Source of the DNA: Candidatus Cloacimonadota bacterium
GTDB lineage: Bacteria; Cloacimonadota; Cloacimonadia; Cloacimonadales; TCS61
Length of the DNA stretch: 45,191 nt
Direction of reading: 5' to 3'
NCBI GenBank assembly: GCA_021735645.1
Contig: JAIPGP010000020.1
Location: forward strand, 1 to 45,191
The notes under the pieces were generated by a model. That model was not told the origin of the DNA and did not search any database. It saw only the letters and a list, made by a program, of their open reading frames with translations. The position numbers were made by a program, and so were the translations under genes. Shown piece after piece: positions 25,737 to 33,427 of the stretch (the first letter of the stretch is position 1; each line of letters starts with the position of its first letter).

Positions 25737-26608
25737 AAGGATCGATAGTTGCACTGGTGACGCCTTTCAAGAACTCTCAGATCGATTATAATGCTCTCGA
25801 TAAGCTTTTAAAACTGCATCTTGACCAAGGGACTGATGCGGTTTTATTGTGTGGTACTACAGGCGAATCTCCAGCGTTGGCAGAGGATGAAAAAGATTTC
25901 TTCATTAAGTACTGTCTTCGCAAACTGGCTGGCAGGCTGCCGGTGATTGTGGGAACCGGGACAAATAATCTTTCCCGGACAATAGCAGCTACCTTGAAAG
26001 CTCAAAAGGCAGGAGCGGATTATGCTCTGGTAATAACACCTTATTATAATAAGCCTACTCAGAAGGGGTTATATGAGTTTTTTTACCAGGTAGAAGCCGA
26101 GGTGGATATCCCGTTGATCATTTATAATGTACCTGGGCGTACCGGAGTGAACATCAATACTGAGACTACCGTGAAACTTGCAAAGGATTGTGTCGGCATA
26201 GTAGCGATCAAGGAAGCATCGGGCAATATTGTTCAGGCTTCGGAGATAATCCGTGATGCTCCGGCAGACTTTGCCTTGTTTTCGGGTGAAGACGCTCTTA
26301 ACCTGGCATTAATGGCTTGCGGAGCAGTGGGAACAGTATCCGTGACGGCAAATATAGTACCGCAGAAGGTGCACAGTCTTATTCATCATTGCCTGGAGAA
26401 TAAATTTGAGCAGGCAAAGCAGGAGCATCTGGCACTGCTGGAATTGAATAGAATAATGTTTATCGAGACCAATCCTATCCCCGCCAAAGAAGCTCTGGCA
26501 ATGATGGGTCTGATAGAAAGGGAGTTTCGGTCACCAATGACCACAATGAGTGACGATAATTTACTGAAATTGCAGCAGACACTGCATGATTATAAACTGG
26601 TTAAATAA
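25730..26608 (+). CDS. dapA: 4-hydroxy-tetrahydrodipicolinate synthase
   Basis: Condenses pyruvate with aspartate semialdehyde, the first committed step of the DAP/lysine route. Schiff-base Lys161 is in VAIKEASGN, the Tyr is in IIYNVPGRTG (Tyr132), and the Thr-Thr pair is in CGTTGESP (43-44). 292 residues. AGGAGG lies seven bases before the ATG at 25730. It is unlinked to dapB and dapF (18 kb apart) but on the same strand. The next gene begins on the base after its stop. Confidence 0.96.
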   Translation: MLKGSIVALVTPFKNSQIDYNALDKLLKLHLDQGTDAVLLCGTTGESPALAEDEKDFFIKYCLRKLAGRLPVIVGTGTNNLSRTIAATLKAQKAGADYALVITPYYNKPTQKGLYEFFYQVEAEVDIPLIIYNVPGRTGVNINTETTVKLAKDCVGIVAIKEASGNIVQASEIIRDAPADFALFSGEDALNLALMACGAVGTVSVTANIVPQKVHSLIHHCLENKFEQAKQEHLALLELNRIMFIETNPIPAKEALAMMGLIEREFRSPMTTMSDDNLLKLQQTLHDYKLVK

Positions 26609-26983
26609 GTGCGAAGAGTAGGGAAGAAGAACCGTAACCTGGTAGTTTGCCCTCACAACAAGCAATTCAAAGACCTGGTGGTCTGTGCAGCCTGTTGTGA
26701 CAAGTTCTGTTCGCAATATATTGAAGGTATCAAGCTGGTAGAGCTGCAGAAATACGTAGAAGAACATCCTGAATATAAAATAATAGGAGTAATTATGGCT
26801 GGACAAAAAACTGCCCCAAGCCCGAAGAAATTATTTTGGGTAATAGACTCAGACAAGAAAGTGAGAGAAGTAGAAGAGAAAGAGATAATAAACAATCCTC
26901 AGGCATATCTGAACATGGAAATCTGGGATAGGCCGCCTTACAAATATGAAGTAATCATTGCCCTGAAACGCGTTAAAGCTTGA
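26609..26983 (+). CDS. Cysteine-rich small protein of unknown function
   Basis: 124 residues from a GTG that abuts the dapA stop. No other start precedes residue 63. The N-terminal 35 residues hold CPH (Cys14, His16), Cys26, Cys29, Cys30 and Cys34 (CAACCDKFC), a likely zinc or Fe-S site. The rest is a charged mixed fold (LFWVIDSDKKVREVEEKEI, then YEVIIALKRV). I do not recognise the family. Translation is probably coupled to dapA. Its last 11 bases overlap the end of the converging VanZ-like gene. Confidence 0.7.
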   Translation: MRRVGKKNRNLVVCPHNKQFKDLVVCAACCDKFCSQYIEGIKLVELQKYVEEHPEYKIIGVIMAGQKTAPSPKKLFWVIDSDKKVREVEEKEIINNPQAYLNMEIWDRPPYKYEVIIALKRVKA

Positions 26984-27344
26984 GCAACGGACTTCTTTTA
27001 AGCAGATAGTACACCAGAAAAGCCAGGGAAGCTCCTGCCCAGTCGGCAGAAAAATCCAGAAGCGAAAATTCTCTGCCTCTGATGAATAACTGGTGTATCT
27101 CATCTCCCATGGGTAGTAGTATAGCTAGAAGCAGGTAGTTTTTCAGGAGCGGTTTCTGTTTTCTGGCAATTTTCATGAGGATAAAGAGAATGGAGAGAAT
27201 AAAATACTCAGTAAAGTGGGCATATTTATCAAATCCCAGCAGTGTTTCATTTTTAGAGCCGATGTCCGGGATAGAAGAAACAATCAGAATAGCTGTCAGC
27301 CATAAATAGAAGAGCCAGGTAAGCCAGGTAGCAATTTTATTCAT
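26973..27344 (-). CDS. VanZ-like membrane protein
   Basis: 123 residues with four predicted membrane helices. DKYAHFTEYFILSILF and DEIHQLFIRGREFSLLDFSADWAGASLA carry the VanZ family pattern (DK..HF..Y, DE..Q.....R..s..D...D..G). In enterococci VanZ lowers teicoplanin sensitivity. The wider family is uncharacterised and often called phosphotransmitter-like. I chose ATG 27344, which overlaps the stop of the DUF3108-like gene and has GGAAG upstream. It is the last gene of the minus-strand operon and overlaps its convergent neighbour tail to tail. Confidence 0.82.
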   Translation of the reverse strand: MNKIATWLTWLFYLWLTAILIVSSIPDIGSKNETLLGFDKYAHFTEYFILSILFILMKIARKQKPLLKNYLLLAILLPMGDEIHQLFIRGREFSLLDFSADWAGASLAFLVYYLLKRSPLLKL

Positions 27345-28047
27345 AAGCTTCCAGTATCCAGTAAACCGCAAATGGTTTCATGCTGTAGCGAGCTTTGAGC
27401 GGAATATTTTCTTTAGAAGTAGAAATCCATAAAGTGAGCAGATTATCTTCATTGACCAGATTATTAGTCAGCATATCAGACCTTTCCCGTTTTGACTGAG
27501 AGATTCTGGAAAATCTTATTTCCACTATATAAGCCTCCTGTTTACCAATAACAGTATTAATTTCAGCAGTATCCACCACCTGATATTCTGCCTGCCAGAT
27601 CAAAGAATTAGCATCCAGATAGAGTGTTTGTGGATGATCAAGATGGAATCTGATATAATACAGAGCGGAAAAGAAATCTCTGCTGGCAGCTTGAATGGGA
27701 TATTCACGATTCAAAGTGTTACTTAGAAAGCTTTGGCGTGATGCCAGTAAATTCTCTCTGTCATAAGTAGTAATTCTATTTTCGGAATATTTCTTCTGAC
27801 TGATTCGTTTTATGTAATGAACCGGCAAATAGTCGTCAGAATAGAGACTTTGATAGGTGTTATCCATAGAGCTGGCAATACTGCCTAATCCAGTTGCTTT
27901 GGCGTTAACGGTGAGGATGCTGTCTTCATCCAGCATATCAACATTTACTACTTTAAGACCCAGATAGCTGATACTCAATTGCAGGTGTTCGGCAGATAAG
28001 CTTAAACTAAGGCAAAGCAGCAGAGCAGTAAGAAATTTAGTTCTCAA
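27337..28047 (-). CDS. DUF3108-like exported protein
   Basis: A signal peptide (RTKFLTALLLCLSLSLSAEH) is followed by a beta-rich protein of 236 residues. LQLSISYLGLKVVNVDM, NTYQSLYSDDYLPVHYIKRIS, DFFSALYYIRF and LLTLWISTSKENIPLKARYSM follow the layout of DUF3108 (periplasmic proteins of unknown role with an aYxxG-type beta-barrel or lipocalin-like fold). The start is TTG at 28047, overlapping the previous stop as TTGA. It sits between the CorC-like and VanZ-like genes. Other lipocalin-like families are possible. Confidence 0.75.
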   Translation of the reverse strand: MRTKFLTALLLCLSLSLSAEHLQLSISYLGLKVVNVDMLDEDSILTVNAKATGLGSIASSMDNTYQSLYSDDYLPVHYIKRISQKKYSENRITTYDRENLLASRQSFLSNTLNREYPIQAASRDFFSALYYIRFHLDHPQTLYLDANSLIWQAEYQVVDTAEINTVIGKQEAYIVEIRFSRISQSKRERSDMLTNNLVNEDNLLTLWISTSKENIPLKARYSMKPFAVYWILEAYE

Positions 28048-29315
28048 CTTGTCTTCAGTTTTTTCATACGCACATAATTAATGCGCCTTGATTTAATATT
28101 GGTAACAGAAAACTCTATCCGGTTTTCGTACACATAGGAGTCATTCTTAGCAGGAACGCGATTGAAGCTGTCATAAAGGAATTCTGCCAGATTATCATAT
28201 TCATCTTCTGGAATATCGAGGTCAAATTTCTGGTTTAATTCAGAGATAGTAACCATTCCATTGATGATATATTCATGATCATTCACCTTGCTGATCGTAG
28301 GTCCTTCCAGGTCATATTCATCCAGAATTTCCCCAACCAGTTCTTCCAGAATATCTTCCAGAGTAAGAAGCCCGCTGGTGCCACCATATTCATCAACCAC
28401 CAGAGATATCTGGATTTTCCTCTGCCGGAACAGGTTCAAGATATCACTGATCTGTCTGTTCTCGGTAACGTAATTAGACTCACGCATCAGTGATATTATC
28501 GAGTTTTTGTCTGGATTCAGTATAACATCTTTGGCATAGATGAAGCCAATGATGTTATCTAAGCTGCCTTCATATACCGGCAGTTTGGAATGCCCGGATT
28601 CCAGCAGGCAGTTTTTCAGGTTTTCATAGCTCTCTGTATTCTCGATTCCAATTATATCTACTCGAGGTGTCATTATTTCTCTCGCTTTTGTACCGGAAAA
28701 GAAACGGAAGATACTTTGAATAATCTCCTTCTCACTATCTTCCAGAGGATGGTGAGTAGAATCAGAGTCCAGCAGATTTCTCAAGTCCTGGGTAGTGATA
28801 TTATTCTTTATCTCTATCCGTCGTGAGCTATTGGTGAATAATGAATTGATGAATTCCAGGCTTTTTATTATGGGAAAGAATAAATAATAGAGAATGGTCA
28901 CTGGCAGACTGGTATATCTGCTAAACTTCTCAGCGCTGTTATAAGCTATCAGTTTAGGTGTTATCTCGCCGAATATCAGTAGGATAAGCGTCATGATCAC
29001 AATCTCAAAAAATATTAAGAATCCATGACTGACAGCTCTAAAGAACTTCTCTCCCAGTTTTATGGCAATAACAGCCGCAAAACTGGAGGCAGTGACATTC
29101 ACCAGTGTATTCCCCAGTAATATGAGCACCAGCAGCGATCTGGGATTGAGCAGCAGTTTACTTATGCGTCGTTCACTGGCGTGTTTACTTTTTTCATACT
29201 TCTTAATTTGAATTTTAGTCAAAGAAAAGAAGGCTGTTTCAGACCCTGAAAAAAAAGCTGATAAGACCAATAAGATTATTAAAAAAATATACGGCAGGCT
29301 TTCTTCCGCTCCCAC
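28044..29315 (-). CDS. CNNM/CorC-family membrane protein (DUF21-CBS-CorC_HlyC)
   Basis: 423 residues. An N-terminal DUF21 domain with three to four membrane helices (AFFSGSETAFFSLTKIQIKK; LVLILLGNTLVNVTASSFAA; FGEITPKLIA) is followed by paired CBS domains (REIMTPRVDIIGIE, GHSKLPVYEGSLDNIIGFIY, QISLVVDEYGGTSGLLTLEDILEELVG) and a C-terminal CorC_HlyC domain (INGMVTISELNQKFDLDIPE). Family members export Mg2+ (with Na+) or act in metal homeostasis; older names call them hemolysins. The start is GTG at 29315, two bases after ybeY. Confidence 0.92.
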   Translation of the reverse strand: MGAEESLPYIFLIILLVLSAFFSGSETAFFSLTKIQIKKYEKSKHASERRISKLLLNPRSLLVLILLGNTLVNVTASSFAAVIAIKLGEKFFRAVSHGFLIFFEIVIMTLILLIFGEITPKLIAYNSAEKFSRYTSLPVTILYYLFFPIIKSLEFINSLFTNSSRRIEIKNNITTQDLRNLLDSDSTHHPLEDSEKEIIQSIFRFFSGTKAREIMTPRVDIIGIENTESYENLKNCLLESGHSKLPVYEGSLDNIIGFIYAKDVILNPDKNSIISLMRESNYVTENRQISDILNLFRQRKIQISLVVDEYGGTSGLLTLEDILEELVGEILDEYDLEGPTISKVNDHEYIINGMVTISELNQKFDLDIPEDEYDNLAEFLYDSFNRVPAKNDSYVYENRIEFSVTNIKSRRINYVRMKKLKTS

Positions 29316-29316
29316 T

Positions 29317-29763
29317 TTATTTGCTAATCTCCTTTATGTATTTACGATACAATTTTTCTTTTTTATGCATTTCCAACTGCTGTTTTTGGGTTATATGATC
29401 ATACCCCAGAAGATGGAGCAAACCATGCAAAAACAATGTCTGAACTTCAAAATTTAATGACATGTCTCCTTTTTGATTAAAAGCCTTTTCAATGTCAATA
29501 ATAATATCTCCCAATTGAGGAATTTCCGGGTAATCACCTCTAAATGAAAGGACATCCGTCTTGGCATCAGTACCGCGATATTTGCGGTTCAATTCACGAA
29601 TCATTTCTCCTTCGCACAGAATCAGACATAAATCCGGAGCCGGCTGTATCATGCCTTCCTGGTCTGCGAGTTCTTCTATCAAGATCTTTTCAGCCAGTTC
29701 AGCAAATACATCTTCAGCAAAAGATTCACTCGTTTTATTGATAACAGTTAATGTGCTATTCAT
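29317..29763 (-). CDS. ybeY: Endoribonuclease YbeY
   Basis: A metal-dependent endoribonuclease for 16S rRNA 3' maturation and ribosome quality control. The zinc motif is HGLLHLLGYDH (His113, His117, His123). RELNRKYRGTDAKTDVLSF and LGDIIIDIEKA are the other family motifs. 148 residues. It overlaps the end of the PgpH-like gene by eight bases. The order pgpH-ybeY-corC-like is widely conserved and supports all three calls. Confidence 0.95.
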   Translation of the reverse strand: MNSTLTVINKTSESFAEDVFAELAEKILIEELADQEGMIQPAPDLCLILCEGEMIRELNRKYRGTDAKTDVLSFRGDYPEIPQLGDIIIDIEKAFNQKGDMSLNFEVQTLFLHGLLHLLGYDHITQKQQLEMHKKEKLYRKYIKEISK

Positions 29764-31849
29764 TTTCAGGGTACTCTATCCGCGTATTATAGACACCCAG
29801 CAGAATGGGGTGCATGGCATTGCTGATATCCCGCAAATCTTTGATCGTAAGAGGTGCCTGATTGAGCTGTCCATTATTGATGAGCTTATTAATAGTATCA
29901 TCCAGAAGTTTATAAAGGATCTGGCTGTTTATAACGGAGAGAGATTTGGAATGAGATTCCACAATATCGGCAATCATTATGATGGCAGCCTCACGAGTTT
30001 GCGGTTTAGGTCCCGGATATTCAAATTCCTCTGCCTCATAGTCCAGATGTTCCACCTGTGCTTTATTGAGGAAAAATCTTATTTTAGATGTTCCATGATG
30101 CTGCTGAATAATATCTATCACCTTTTCTGGTAAACCAGCTTCCCTGGCAAGTTTTATTCCTTCCAATATATGACTCCTGATCAAATTCGCACTACTGGTT
30201 GCCAGCATATCATCATGCAGCACATTAGAATTCGGATTGTTTTCAATATATATCTGCGGATGTGCCAGTTTACCCAGATCATGATATAAGCTGCCGACTC
30301 TTGCCAGCAGATGGTCTGCTTCAATCGATGCTGCTGCACTTTCCGAAAGAGTACCCACAACCATGCTATGGTGATATGTGCCTGGTATTTCTTTTCTCAT
30401 ACGCATCAAAAGCGGATTGTCTGTGCTTAGAAGTCCCTTCAACCGTTCCTCGGTTACTATCTTGAGACGTCGTTCAAGATAGGGAATAAAAAATATCGAC
30501 AGCAAGGCGGAAAACACTATAGATAGCGAGCCCAGAAGGATCCGCTGGAAAAAATCACCCAATGTAGATACCTGGTTCAAACTCATTGATAGAGTAAATA
30601 GAATATATAGAACTATTGTGGATACAGTAAAAACAAGATAGTTCAAATTTATCGTCTTCTGATAGGTTACCAGCAGGATGGAAAAAGACGCCAGGGTCAG
30701 CAATAAAGGATTGATGAAATTCCAATTTAATAATAAACTTACCAGGATTAACTGCGTGATTGTATATAGAAAAGCTGTCTGTCGGTCATACAGCTTCATT
30801 GTGGCAAAAGTGAAAAAACTGAATGGTATCAGCAATGAGGATAGCTCAAAAACATTGGAGATTGCCAGACTGATCAATGACTGCACCAGAAAAAATATTA
30901 GTAAAAGATGAAAACGCCGCTCAGTGATTTCCAGTTTACTTTGATTATGCAAAAGCAGATGAAAAAATGTAAGCAGCAGTAAAAGGATAAAAAATAAGCT
31001 TCCACTGCTGGAAATAATCAGCCGGCGGTTATTTCGCTCCAGTTTACGGGTTTTCAAAGATTTTTGCAGCGAGTTAAGCTTCTGTAGATGCTCTTCATTT
31101 ACTCGTTCACCCTTGCGGATAATAGTTTCATTTTTCAGTACTTTGCCAGCAGTGATATCAATAGCCATACGGGCTTTCTGTTTGAGTTGAGCCGTGGTTT
31201 CACGATCGCTGATGATATTCACAACCAGGATATTATCAGTGATATCGGTAATTGCTACTTTACCTTTGGCATCACTAAATCCGTCAATAATCTTATCCCT
31301 AGCTTCATTAAAAGCGTACAACTTAAAGAGATAATAATTTTTCACCACCCCTTTACGCTTCACATTTATCGTGGGATCACTATAGCTTTCGGGATATATA
31401 CCAATTTCCAGAACTCTCGCTAATTTTTCACTCATATAGCTGTAAACGCGATTGCGGTTCTCGGCTGACATCAGATAGTTTATTGTTGCAGGTTGGAAGT
31501 TGTAGCCTTTCTGTTTCAGATTATTACTTATTTCCTGGGTAGTTTGCTCCGAACTATTCTCAAAGTGGCGGATGATGATGTCCAGATTGCGAATGGCATT
31601 GAAAGTGATATTATCTGATAAAGTATAGATCTCAATTACTTTGTCTTCTGCGGCATTTCGTTCTTTCCGCAGGTTTTCTTCACTTTTATATACATTAAAT
31701 TCTATTGGTGAGATAATATCCTGATCGGCTATTTGACCGATACTCAGACTTGTAGAGCGGTTCCAGCTACGATAAGGATTCATGATCAATTGAGCGATAG
31801 TGATCAGTAAAGCAGTAATGATAATAAAAAATAATTGTTTTTTATTCAT
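29756..31849 (-). CDS. PgpH-type 7TM-HD cyclic-di-nucleotide phosphodiesterase
   Basis: 697 residues: a short N-terminal membrane anchor, a 7TMR-HDED extracellular domain (about 35-270), seven membrane helices (about 280-480) and a cytoplasmic HD domain. The metal motifs are GTYHHSMVVG, LYHDLGK (the HD pair), HILEGIKLAREAGLP and QQHHGTS. In Firmicutes, PgpH hydrolyses cyclic di-AMP. The ligand here is inferred from that relation. The gene heads an operon with ybeY and the CorC-like gene and lies just after a terminator, so its own promoter is probably within 31850-31913 or it depends on read-through. Confidence 0.9.
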   Translation of the reverse strand: MNKKQLFFIIITALLITIAQLIMNPYRSWNRSTSLSIGQIADQDIISPIEFNVYKSEENLRKERNAAEDKVIEIYTLSDNITFNAIRNLDIIIRHFENSSEQTTQEISNNLKQKGYNFQPATINYLMSAENRNRVYSYMSEKLARVLEIGIYPESYSDPTINVKRKGVVKNYYLFKLYAFNEARDKIIDGFSDAKGKVAITDITDNILVVNIISDRETTAQLKQKARMAIDITAGKVLKNETIIRKGERVNEEHLQKLNSLQKSLKTRKLERNNRRLIISSSGSLFFILLLLLTFFHLLLHNQSKLEITERRFHLLLIFFLVQSLISLAISNVFELSSLLIPFSFFTFATMKLYDRQTAFLYTITQLILVSLLLNWNFINPLLLTLASFSILLVTYQKTINLNYLVFTVSTIVLYILFTLSMSLNQVSTLGDFFQRILLGSLSIVFSALLSIFFIPYLERRLKIVTEERLKGLLSTDNPLLMRMRKEIPGTYHHSMVVGTLSESAAASIEADHLLARVGSLYHDLGKLAHPQIYIENNPNSNVLHDDMLATSSANLIRSHILEGIKLAREAGLPEKVIDIIQQHHGTSKIRFFLNKAQVEHLDYEAEEFEYPGPKPQTREAAIIMIADIVESHSKSLSVINSQILYKLLDDTINKLINNGQLNQAPLTIKDLRDISNAMHPILLGVYNTRIEYPENE

Positions 31850-31860
31850 GGCTGGGTTCT

Positions 31861-31896
31861 AAAGAAAAGAAAGCCTCCAGAATTGCGGAGGCTTTC
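31861..31896 (-). terminator. Rho-independent terminator after the LysM gene
   Basis: A perfect 10-bp stem (31869-31878 with 31887-31896, GAAAGCCTCC/GGAGGCTTTC) with an 8-base loop. On the minus strand it is followed by TTTTCTTT (31868-31861). It separates the LysM gene from the PgpH-like operon on the same strand. Confidence 0.88.
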
Positions 31897-31913
31897 TTTA
31901 ATTATTTATCTGC

Positions 31914-32810
31914 TTAGTCGCGCGGAATCTCAAATACCTGATTTGGATAAATCAGATCAGGGTCCTTGATCTTGTCTTTATTTGCCCGATAGATCAGAGG
32001 CCACTTAGCACCATTGCCATATACTTCCGGATAGGAAGCTATCCGCCATAAAAATTCACCTTTATATACTTTCCAGGTGTTAGGCTTGCCACGTGGTATC
32101 TTTAATACTAAATCCGGATTTATGATATTCGGATCCTTGATCTGATCACGGTTAGCACGATAAATGATGCCCCACTTGGCGGGATCATTATAGATAAAGT
32201 GATAACCTGATATCTTGGAAAGAGTTTCGCCTTTCACTACTGTATAAGTATCTTCATAATATTTAGGTCGCTTCGATTCAAGCTCAGTCTCAAGTCTGGT
32301 CAAACGATTTTCGATCATCATAATGTCATCCTGAAAATCCGGCACCTTAGCATAATTATCTGCTCGATAATCATTCCATTCTTCACGTAAAGCATAAATC
32401 TGCTTCTTTGCCTGCCACAACTCACTGTCTGACAGAGAATTAAAATTATTTATCTGGGCATTAAAATAGGCTATCTTGCCCTCGATATCTTTCCACTTCG
32501 CCATATTATTCTTATCTACTTTCAGATAATCAAGTATTTGATCGTAAGTTGTCTGGTGTTCCTGCTCTACAGCAGCTATCTGCCTGCGAAGCTCTTCGAT
32601 TCTGGCTGTAGCATTATCCTTACGATTCTGGGCATCTGATCTACGTTCTGCAAGATCCTGTAATTCAGTTTCCAGACGCTGCCAGTAATCAAGTCGTTCT
32701 GACTTTTTTAATTTCTTGTATTCTGCTTCACTAAGATAATTCACCTTAGAAACCAGTAAGACGGGAAGTACCAGCATTGCTATGATCACTATTATTGCTA
32801 ATTTACGCAT
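31914..32810 (-). CDS. Exported coiled-coil protein with two C-terminal LysM domains
   Basis: 298 residues. A hydrophobic signal or anchor (residues 4-20) precedes a long helical, coiled-coil region (about 25-185, rich in E, R, Q and L). Two LysM domains follow: YTVVKGETLSKISGYHFI...NPDLVLKIPRG and WKVYKGEFLWRIASYPEV...YPNQVFEIPRD. LysM binds peptidoglycan, so the protein probably ties a helical stalk to the cell wall in the periplasm. It lies nine bases after a small lipoprotein that also carries a coiled coil, so the two may interact. It ends at a strong terminator. Confidence 0.87.
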   Translation of the reverse strand: MRKLAIIVIIAMLVLPVLLVSKVNYLSEAEYKKLKKSERLDYWQRLETELQDLAERRSDAQNRKDNATARIEELRRQIAAVEQEHQTTYDQILDYLKVDKNNMAKWKDIEGKIAYFNAQINNFNSLSDSELWQAKKQIYALREEWNDYRADNYAKVPDFQDDIMMIENRLTRLETELESKRPKYYEDTYTVVKGETLSKISGYHFIYNDPAKWGIIYRANRDQIKDPNIINPDLVLKIPRGKPNTWKVYKGEFLWRIASYPEVYGNGAKWPLIYRANKDKIKDPDLIYPNQVFEIPRD

Positions 32811-32819
32811 GTTATCTCC

Positions 32820-33068
32820 TTATTCCTCTGCCTTAAGTTTCTTGTCATAGGCTTTCAGTTTGTTTAAATCGCTCTCTTTTGCGGCTAGATCTTGTTCTAA
32901 TCGCTTAACTTCCTGTTCCAGTGCAGTGGCTTCTGTCTCTAAAGCAATTGCTTCCTGCTCGGCTATCTCTAATTGAGTTTTCTGTACCGGTGGTGGTGGA
33001 GGGGCACAGGCACTCAGAAATAATGAAACTGCTATTATGACTAATAACATCAATCTTATGATTTTCAT
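32820..33068 (-). CDS. Small coiled-coil lipoprotein
   Basis: 82 residues. A lipoprotein signal with lipobox LSAC (Cys21) is followed by a proline run (APPPPPVQ) and a Glu/Ala/Leu-rich heptad coil to the end (LEIAEQEAIALETEATALEQ and onward). This resembles Lpp-like or Pal-partner helical lipoproteins, without a recognisable family motif. I chose ATG 33068, with AAAGGAGA seven bases upstream, over the ATG at 33104, which would bury the signal peptide. It is probably an operon leader with the LysM protein. Confidence 0.82.
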   Translation of the reverse strand: MKIIRLMLLVIIAVSLFLSACAPPPPPVQKTQLEIAEQEAIALETEATALEQEVKRLEQDLAAKESDLNKLKAYDKKLKAEE

Positions 33069-33144
33069 AGAATCTCCTTTATTAAAAAATTTTTCATTCT
33101 TCACTATATTTCATTAATTTACTTCCTGCACTTGCTCTAAATTC

Positions 33145-33150
33145 TGTCAA
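33145..33150 (-). promoter_or_regulatory. TTGACA box upstream of the lipoprotein-LysM operon
   Basis: Minus-strand TTGACA, 76 bases before the ATG at 33068. TAAATT occurs after 23 bases and there is no -10 at 17. Confidence 0.35.
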
Positions 33151-33365
33151 GCATAATTATCTGCATACTCTGCTTTTCTTTTTTATTCTTAATCTATTCC
33201 ACCAAATGAGCCTCTCTGACCAGTATATCAGCCAACGCACATGTACAATTATATTTGCCGGGCTCAGACTTTCAAGAATTTACAATCTATTAAATAAACC
33301 TCAAAAGTCAGGCAGAATAATTGTAATTATCAATTCTTGCTTATGATTGAGACATTATAATTTAC

Positions 33366-33399
33366 TTGACATGAAAAATATAAAATGAAAATGATATAA
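33366..33399 (+). promoter_or_regulatory. TTGACA box upstream of the beta-helix gene
   Basis: TTGACA (33366-33371) is 56 bases before the ATG at 33428. A perfect TATAAT follows after 23 bases (33395-33400 region), longer than the standard 17, so either the spacing is unusual or only one of the two boxes is used. Confidence 0.4.
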
Positions 33400-33427
33400 T
33401 TATTAAAATTAGATGTAGGAGATTATT

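Larger units (their letters stand above)
33069..33427. other. Divergent intergenic region with two promoter boxes
   Basis: An AT-rich gap between the lipoprotein gene (minus) and the beta-helix gene (plus). TTGACA boxes point in both directions (33145-33150 minus, 33366-33371 plus). No RNA gene or long repeat is seen. Confidence 0.6.
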
